DNA of 17,383 nt from Nitrososphaerota archaeon (GTDB lineage: Archaea > Thermoproteota > Nitrososphaeria > Nitrososphaerales > CADDZS01): positions 1 to 17,383 of the forward strand of contig JABDCJ010000051.1 of the NCBI GenBank assembly GCA_013288145.1, read 5' to 3'. The notes beneath the pieces are model-generated. The model was not told the DNA's origin, searched no databases, and saw nothing but the letters and a program-made list of their open reading frames with translations. Below, one piece after another: positions 12,847-17,383 of the stretch. The position numbers were made by a program, and so were the translations under genes. The first letter of the stretch is position 1, and every line of letters starts with the position of its first letter.

Positions 12847-13341
12847 TCAAACAACTTTCCGAAGCAGTCCAGTCTCGACTTCATAAACGAACCCAGTGAC
12901 GGGTATTTCATTAGGGATGAGAGGAGAATTCTTGATAGTTTTCACCTGATTTTTCACATTTTCATCTAGATCTGGAAACGAGTGGAACTTTACGTTGCTC
13001 GCATCATGACCGAATTTCTCCTTCAGTCGATCCTGCAGCGCCTGATCGTTAAAGGTCAGCATCCCGCAGTCCGTGTGGTTGATCACCACAAACTCATTTG
13101 TTCCAAGGAGCTCATTTGAAATTATCAGCGATCGAATGGCATCATCCGTCGCAATTCCTCCCGCATTTCTAATGATATGTGCTTCTCCCGTCTTCAATCC
13201 TGCAAGCTGGCTAACCGTCAATCTAGCATCCATGCAGGCTAAGATCGCGAGGTGTCTGGAAGGTGGCATCGGTTGCTTGCCCGGGAAAGATTCCTTCGCG
13301 TACTTTTCATTTGCTTCGACTAACTTTGCTGTTTCGCTCAT
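12847..13341 (-). CDS. Beta-class carbonic anhydrase
   Basis: Interconverts CO2 and bicarbonate in the cytoplasm. The 164-residue size fits the short Cab-type archaeal enzymes. The zinc ligands and active-site pair are visible: Cys36-Asp38-Arg40 in CMDAR, and His89 and Cys92 in HTDCGM. IIRNAGG (56-62) is the usual conserved segment. The start is an ATG at 13339-13341. A 9-bp inverted repeat brackets a TATA-like region 15-43 bp upstream (13356-13384), hinting at repression by promoter blocking. The gene converges with the Mop-like gene, whose stop is about 90 bp away. Confidence 0.93.
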   Translation of the reverse strand: MSETAKLVEANEKYAKESFPGKQPMPPSRHLAILACMDARLTVSQLAGLKTGEAHIIRNAGGIATDDAIRSLIISNELLGTNEFVVINHTDCGMLTFNDQALQDRLKEKFGHDASNVKFHSFPDLDENVKNQVKTIKNSPLIPNEIPVTGFVYEVETGLLRKVV

Positions 13342-13355
13342 GAAAATGGAACGAC

Positions 13356-13384
13356 TTTCGTCAGATAATGTTAAGCTGACGAAA
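13356..13384 (-). promoter_or_regulatory. Dyad around the carbonic anhydrase promoter
   Basis: TTTCGTCAG (13356-13364) and CTGACGAAA (13376-13384) are perfect 9-bp arms. The 11-bp spacer reads CTTAACATTAT on the minus strand, a TATA-like sequence centred 29 bp before the ATG, which predicts a leaderless message. A protein bound to the arms would cover the TATA box. Confidence 0.5.
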
Positions 13385-13517
13385 TGCGCTTGATCAGCGC
13401 AAGAAATTGGTGCAATTGAGAAGGATGCACAATTCGGTAACTAATTCATATTTCTTGATAGCGGTCCGGTTTACATTCCCGATTTCCATTTCGGATTACT
13501 TTTCGTGGATTATGTGA

Positions 13518-14942
13518 CTACGAAGATGCGAAAGATATCTGAGTCGATCCTGCATTCGTGAAAGTCCAGGCAGCGAAACAGTGTGCACCATTGCTTGACA
13601 TCGCAAAGAGCGTCACATCTTGGTTACCCGCTGCCACACCGACTGCATTGTTGCTGATATCTATTGGACTGCTCCAGGTTGTACCGCGATTCGAGCTGAA
13701 TGAGACGTATGCGTTCCAAACCGCTGAACCACCGGAAATAGCTTGGCCCCACATAACAAACAAGTTGACACCATCTGAGGTAAAGATGTGACCAAACGAA
13801 CTGCTCCGGCCCGTTGGGCTGATGAGTGAGGGAGCTGACCAAGTGGGCGTATTGGAGGTAACTCTTTTTGAAGATGTTACGTAAATTCCCTGATTGGAAA
13901 GCGAGTGAAAGGTCAGAAATGCATTATTTCGAAACGCAACATTCTCTGGCTCCCAGTCGTTATTCACCGCTCCGCTGATCGTCTGATTGGGTCCCCAAGT
14001 AAGGCCTCCATCAAGGCTAACTCGGCCGTAGATTTGGTATCCGGGTTGATTGTTCACCGTTGCAGTGCTATTGGCGTTCCAAGTTGTAAAAACAGTAAGA
14101 CCAGAAGCAGCGATCCACGGCTCTCTCCCGAAGTGCGCTCCACCGTTTGAGAAAACGAATGAGAACAATGTCATGTTGGCAGACCATGTTTTGCCAGAGT
14201 TCATACTTCCAGTGAAAGAAATTCCGTCTGCAATGATATAGGCTCTGGTTCCTGTAGCTACAATCTGTTCCTCTCCATTAGTGGATGGATTGATAACATC
14301 TGTAGGATTACTCCAACTCGCTCCATTGTTGTTGGATACGCTAACGTAGACTGAACCATCATTGGTTGAGTTCGCCGCAGAATACCAAGCAACGTAAACA
14401 TTTTTGCCAAATGCAGCTATTGCGGGAGTAATTTGAGTATGCGTCGAGTTATGGCTTAGCTGTGATGTAACGAAGCTTTGGCCGTTGTTGGTGCTCGCCG
14501 CAACGAATGCTTGGAGGACTCGCGTCCCATTTGCCTGAGTCACGCTCTGTGACCAAGCAACATAGACATCCCCACTGTTAACGGACTCGAATTGCGTGTA
14601 CATAACAGGAAATTGCGATGTCCCTCCACTCACGCTCAACTTGAGGGCACTGCTTGTGACGGGCGGAACCCAAGTTACTCCTCCATCTGGGCTTTCCCTG
14701 AAGAAAATTCCTGCACCGCCTTCAGTCCAGGCAACGTAAACATTCTGGCCGTTGTTAGCGACTTCAGGTTCGGTTGCCATCCCAGCATCGTTACTGAGAT
14801 TTATTGCAGGAGTAAAAGTCGGCGACGCTCCAAATGAAACAAAAGAGAATGAACTTGACAACAGAATTAGTGCGAATGAGATACTAACTAGAAAAACTAT
14901 TTTCTTGTGTCTTACTTGATTGACACTTGAGAGTTCGGACAT
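13518..14942 (-). CDS. Secreted BNR-repeat (sialidase-like) beta-propeller protein
   Basis: A 474-residue exported protein. It has an N-terminal signal sequence (KKIVFLVSISFALILLSSSF, about residues 13-38). Asp-box repeats follow at 84-91 (SPDGGVTW), 150-157 (STNNGQSF), 203-210 (SNNNGASW), about 246-253 (SMNSGKTW), 309-316 (SLDGGLTW) and 416-423 (SSNRGTTW), alternating with strands such as VYVAW. This is the sialidase/BNR six-bladed propeller pattern. The catalytic Arg triad and FRIP motif of true sialidases are not evident, so binding or a different hydrolase role is as likely. Many N-x-S/T sites suggest glycosylation. There is no C-terminal anchor; the protein ends ISFASS. A TATA-like AATAAATAT (14976-14984, minus strand) lies upstream. 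Confidence 0.85.
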   Translation of the reverse strand: MSELSSVNQVRHKKIVFLVSISFALILLSSSFSFVSFGASPTFTPAINLSNDAGMATEPEVANNGQNVYVAWTEGGAGIFFRESPDGGVTWVPPVTSSALKLSVSGGTSQFPVMYTQFESVNSGDVYVAWSQSVTQANGTRVLQAFVAASTNNGQSFVTSQLSHNSTHTQITPAIAAFGKNVYVAWYSAANSTNDGSVYVSVSNNNGASWSNPTDVINPSTNGEEQIVATGTRAYIIADGISFTGSMNSGKTWSANMTLFSFVFSNGGAHFGREPWIAASGLTVFTTWNANSTATVNNQPGYQIYGRVSLDGGLTWGPNQTISGAVNNDWEPENVAFRNNAFLTFHSLSNQGIYVTSSKRVTSNTPTWSAPSLISPTGRSSSFGHIFTSDGVNLFVMWGQAISGGSAVWNAYVSFSSNRGTTWSSPIDISNNAVGVAAGNQDVTLFAMSSNGAHCFAAWTFTNAGSTQISFASS

Positions 14943-15195
14943 AAGATTTGAATCAGGCCATGAGACGACGCTGGATATTTATTGTTTGGAGTCGCTTCTG
15001 CTTTTTGTGTACGGGCATATCGAAAAGCGATATCAATTGTTTGTTTGAGCTCGTGATTAAGTCAAACAATTTCTGATGGATATGAAATACGAAAAAACTG
15101 AAACCAAAATTAGGGCGTAATTTCGCAACGTTAAAACGCGCAATTAGAAAAGTATTCTCACTGTAAACATTGCTGGAGTGGATTTCAGAATCTTT

Positions 15196-15402
15196 TTAGA
15201 GAATTTCTTTGAGCGATTCTGCAACCCAAGGCACTTCTCTAGTAGCGATAAGTAAGCACCCAAAATGAGAGTTAGGAAAACCTATTGAGCAGTTCGACGA
15301 AGCGCCAATGAGATCTTTACTGTGCGTGTCCATACCTATGAGGATCATTGTCGAATTTCTGTTTGCAGGCAGTAGAGCAGAAGTAGAATGTCTGCCCATC
15401 AT
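15196..15402 (-). CDS. Hypothetical small protein, uncertain
   Basis: A 68-codon frame from ATG. It includes STMILIGMDTHSKDLI and REVPWVAESLKEIL, which read like a soluble alpha/beta protein, and two cysteines (NCSIG, FGCLL). No family is recognised and no clear TATA box or ribosome-binding site precedes it. It sits alone between the BNR protein and the copper regulator. It may be a chance frame. In the 250 bp between it and the BNR gene I see only inverted repeats (ATATCG/CGATAT at 15017-15033; AATTGTTTG/CAAACAATT at 15035-15071). Confidence 0.25.
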   Translation of the reverse strand: MMGRHSTSALLPANRNSTMILIGMDTHSKDLIGASSNCSIGFPNSHFGCLLIATREVPWVAESLKEIL

Positions 15403-15510
15403 GTTCTGACTTTAGCGTCGTTTTCTTCTCGTCTACCATCATCCCACATACTGGGTCTTTCATCATTTTTGGATTCCCAGTTATTCAACGGAATAGAAAG
15501 CTATTTCTCT

Positions 15511-15531
15511 CTTTATCTTTACATTTGTAAA
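15511..15531 (+). promoter_or_regulatory. TATA box and overlapping dyad of the TRASH-Lrp gene
   Basis: CTTTATCTTTA (15511-15521) is the likely TATA element. It overlaps the dyad TTTACA-TT-TGTAAA (15518-15531), which ends 20 bp before the ATG. The right part, TTTGTAAA, recurs upstream of the copA TATA box. The placement suits self-repression of the regulator. Confidence 0.5.
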
Positions 15532-15551
15532 TTGAGATTGAGATAAGAAAT

Positions 15552-16193
15552 ATGAAACTTGACCCGCTTGACCTAATCATTTTGAAGGAATTAACAGTCG
15601 ACGGAAGAGCATCGCTCAGGGAAATTGCAAGAAGGGCCTCGCTCTCGACACCGACAGTATCAGCTCGGTTCGAAAGAATGAAGCACGCTGGCTTGATTCA
15701 AAAGTTCATTCCAGTCCTTGATCTGGACGCTTCGGAGAATTCAGGAATAATCGCCCTTGTAAGCGTAAGAGCCCCAACGTCAAAAATAGATTTGATAGCA
15801 AAAGCGCTATCCCAGATGCCAGAAGTGCATGGAGTTTTCATGACTGCAAGTCCGAACAATCTTATATTGAAGGTCAGCCTGCCTAACACACAATCCCTGC
15901 AAAATTTCGTAATGGGATCAGAGCTCAGGAAACTTAAGGTGGAAGTCGGCGACAGCCAAATAATCACCAAAACTGTCAAAGATGAACATCCACTTCCGCT
16001 TGCTGGACAATTTCAAATGCGACTCAAGTGCGATCTTTGCAAAGGAGAAATAAGCTCCAGCAAACCCTACTCAATCAAGGTAGCCTCCACAAGATATTAC
16101 TTCTGCTGCAAGACCTGCAAAAGCACATACCTTGACAAGCACGCGTTAAGAATCAGAGCGCTGAACAAGCAAGTAAGATCGGTCGAAGCTTAA
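15552..16193 (+). CDS. Lrp/AsnC-family regulator with C-terminal TRASH metal-sensing domain
   Basis: A 213-residue transcription factor. Residues 4-50 form an Lrp-type helix-turn-helix (DLIILKELTVDGRASLREIA, then STPTVSARFERM). Residues 60-140 are a ferredoxin-like RAM-type domain. Residues 158-195 are a TRASH domain with Cys160, Cys163, Cys185 and Cys189 (CDLC and YYFCCKTC), able to bind Cu or other soft metals. This is the architecture of the copper regulators CopR/CopT described in Sulfolobales. The next gene, 48 bp downstream, is a copper ATPase whose N-terminal YHS domain also ends YYFC-x3-C. Copper-responsive control of both is therefore likely; whether it activates or represses cannot be read from sequence. 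Confidence 0.87.
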   Translation: MKLDPLDLIILKELTVDGRASLREIARRASLSTPTVSARFERMKHAGLIQKFIPVLDLDASENSGIIALVSVRAPTSKIDLIAKALSQMPEVHGVFMTASPNNLILKVSLPNTQSLQNFVMGSELRKLKVEVGDSQIITKTVKDEHPLPLAGQFQMRLKCDLCKGEISSSKPYSIKVASTRYYFCCKTCKSTYLDKHALRIRALNKQVRSVEA

Positions 16194-16195
16194 CG

Positions 16196-16219
16196 TTTGT
16201 AAAGACGAAGTTTTTATTA
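16196..16219 (+). promoter_or_regulatory. Promoter and candidate regulator site of copA
   Basis: TTTTTATTA (16211-16219) is centred 27 bp before the ATG, so the message should be leaderless. TTTGTAAA (16196-16203), also present in the regulator's own promoter dyad, lies just upstream of the TATA box, the usual place for an activator in archaea. Confidence 0.5.
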
Positions 16220-16241
16220 CAACCCTGTTGTTGTACTAATT

Positions 16242-17383
16242 ATGCCGACAGATCCTGTCTGCGGAATGTTCGTTGAAGAATCGCCTGAAACCCTCCACGC
16301 AACCGTCCGCAGTACTACCTACTATTTTTGCAGCGAGTCCTGTCTCCGGGAGTTCACTCGCCCGGAGCAAGAACTGCGAAACATAAAGCTCAGCCTAGTT
16401 CTCAGCGTTGTTCTAGGAATCCCTATACTCATCCTTTCTTACGTTCCGCTAAGTCTTCCTGTTCCAACTGGGCTTTTGCTCTTGGCGCTTGCAACGCCGG
16501 TGCAGTCTGTCGCCGGTTTCAGGTTCTATCGCGGCACTTACGACGCGCTGAAGATGCGTTCCTCCAATATGGACGTTTTGATAGCTGTTGGTACTTCTGC
16601 TGCGTACTTTTACAGTCTCGTTTACGTGCTTTTTCCCAAGCAATTTCCATTTGGAGGACTCTACTTTGATACTTCTGCCGTGATCATTGCCCTAATTCTT
16701 GTAGGGCGACTGCTGGAGAACAGCGTGAGGACAAAGGCGACGGAAGCGATCAGAAAACTTGCAGATCTCCAGCCTCGCCTAGTGACAATAGTTGGAGATT
16801 CAGGAAAAGAGGAAGAAATACCGATAGAGAAACTCGCAGTTAACGACATTTTCATTGTGCGCCCTGGTGAAAAAATTGCAACCGATGGAGTAGTTATAGA
16901 CGGTCAGTCTTCAGTCGATGAAAAACTCCTGACCGGCGAAAGTCTACCAATTGAAAAAACTGCGGGCAGCGAGGTCATTGGCGGGACTTTGAATAGCAAC
17001 GGCGCATTAAAAATCAGAGCGACAAAGGTGGGTGCGGATACCGCGCTTTCAAAGATCGTGCAAATAGTCCAGGAATCACTCAACTCGCGTGGGCCTGTAG
17101 AAAGGCTGGTTGATACAGCCTCGATCTATTTTGTTCCTATAGTCATCAGTATATCAATCGTGACTTTTCTCGCGTGGACATTCGTAGCGCTAAAGCCCTT
17201 GAGTTTCGGGTTCACTGCCGCCGTGGCTGTGCTCATCATAGCATGCCCCTGCGCACTCGGTCTTGCAACTCCTGCGGCGATCGCAGTCGGAGCTGGAAAG
17301 GGAGCGGAAAACGGTATTCTGATCAAAGGCGGTGAATATCTTGAGCGGAGTGAGAAAATCGATATCGTGATTTTCGACAAGAC
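16242..17383 (+). CDS. copA: Copper-translocating P1B-type ATPase, 3' truncated by the window end
   Basis: The frame runs from ATG at 16242 to the window edge (380 complete codons). It starts with a YHS-type metal domain (DPVCGMF at 4-10; YYFCSESC at 27-34) in place of the usual HMA domain. Then come transmembrane helices (about 48-68, 76-94, 109-130, 144-157), the actuator domain with TGES (231-234), two more helices (about 297-315, 324-345) with the metal-transport motif CPC (335-337, IACPCALG), and the phosphorylation site DKT, cut at the last base. CPC and N-terminal YHS are typical of Cu(+)-exporting CopA enzymes. The regulator gene upstream supports this. It is membrane-located and exports copper or silver using ATP. 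Confidence 0.93.
   Translation, partial: MPTDPVCGMFVEESPETLHATVRSTTYYFCSESCLREFTRPEQELRNIKLSLVLSVVLGIPILILSYVPLSLPVPTGLLLLALATPVQSVAGFRFYRGTYDALKMRSSNMDVLIAVGTSAAYFYSLVYVLFPKQFPFGGLYFDTSAVIIALILVGRLLENSVRTKATEAIRKLADLQPRLVTIVGDSGKEEEIPIEKLAVNDIFIVRPGEKIATDGVVIDGQSSVDEKLLTGESLPIEKTAGSEVIGGTLNSNGALKIRATKVGADTALSKIVQIVQESLNSRGPVERLVDTASIYFVPIVISISIVTFLAWTFVALKPLSFGFTAAVAVLIIACPCALGLATPAAIAVGAGKGAENGILIKGGEYLERSEKIDIVIFDK

Noticed and set aside
15035..15071. Inverted repeat AATTGTTTG/CAAACAATT
   Set aside because: Arms of 9 bp with a 19-bp spacer in an AT-rich gap; about one such match is expected by chance, and the alignment of arms is ambiguous.
16328..16669. Plus-strand 113-codon frame inside copA
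   Set aside because: A shifted frame of the copper ATPase, which is clearly coding in the other phase.

Overview
This window is archaeal. It has the TATA-box and leaderless or near-leaderless gene style of archaea, a glycerol-1-phosphate-dehydrogenase-like enzyme, an Lrp-type regulator with a C-terminal TRASH metal domain beside a P1B copper ATPase, a KaiC-like ATPase operon, winged-helix and ribbon-helix-helix-like proteins, and many tiny zinc-finger proteins. The blend fits a non-extremophile member of Thermoproteota, most likely Nitrososphaeria (Thaumarchaeota). The lineage is inferred from gene content; no marker gene for ammonia oxidation or any rRNA is present.

Layout. Positions 1-2491 are a compact, higher-GC metabolic block: a 5'-truncated amidohydrolase, an acylphosphatase and a G1P-dehydrogenase-like protein. 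A small AN1-like zinc protein follows (2680-2901). Positions 2902-4052 have no convincing intact gene. They are rich in repeats and palindromes: one copy of a roughly 35-nt element whose second copy lies at 6913, a perfect 20-bp palindrome, and two copies of a 40-nt promoter-like module. Broken reading-frame remnants lie at their 3' side. Positions 4053-8000 hold small hypothetical proteins, a minus-strand RHH-like protein, a fragment of a Ser/Thr-rich surface protein, a winged-helix protein, two frameshifted small proteins and a YCII-domain protein.

Positions 8337-10612 form a tight four-gene operon: small helical protein, winged-helix protein, KaiC-like RecA ATPase, and an eight-helix membrane protein that resembles the sensor half of a histidine kinase but has no kinase. 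This is the best candidate for a little-described signalling system. Downstream are a C2HC mini-protein, a secreted NTF2-like protein (frameshifted), a minus-strand DUF4242-like pair, a Mop-type molybdate-binding protein, a beta-carbonic anhydrase, a secreted BNR/sialidase-like propeller, and a copper-response pair (TRASH-Lrp regulator and CopA, cut by the window end).

Two cross-cutting observations stand out. First, several genes are each broken by one base at a homopolymer run (about 7237, 7488, 8982 and 11176; weaker cases at 3853 and 7694). This looks like homopolymer miscalling in the assembly, although real decay is possible. Second, inverted repeats sit near many starts. They include a matched pair of TGCAAC-N8-GTTGCA dyads (10679 and 12264), a dyad around the likely TATA box of the carbonic anhydrase, and a shared TTTGTAAA word near both copper-gene promoters.
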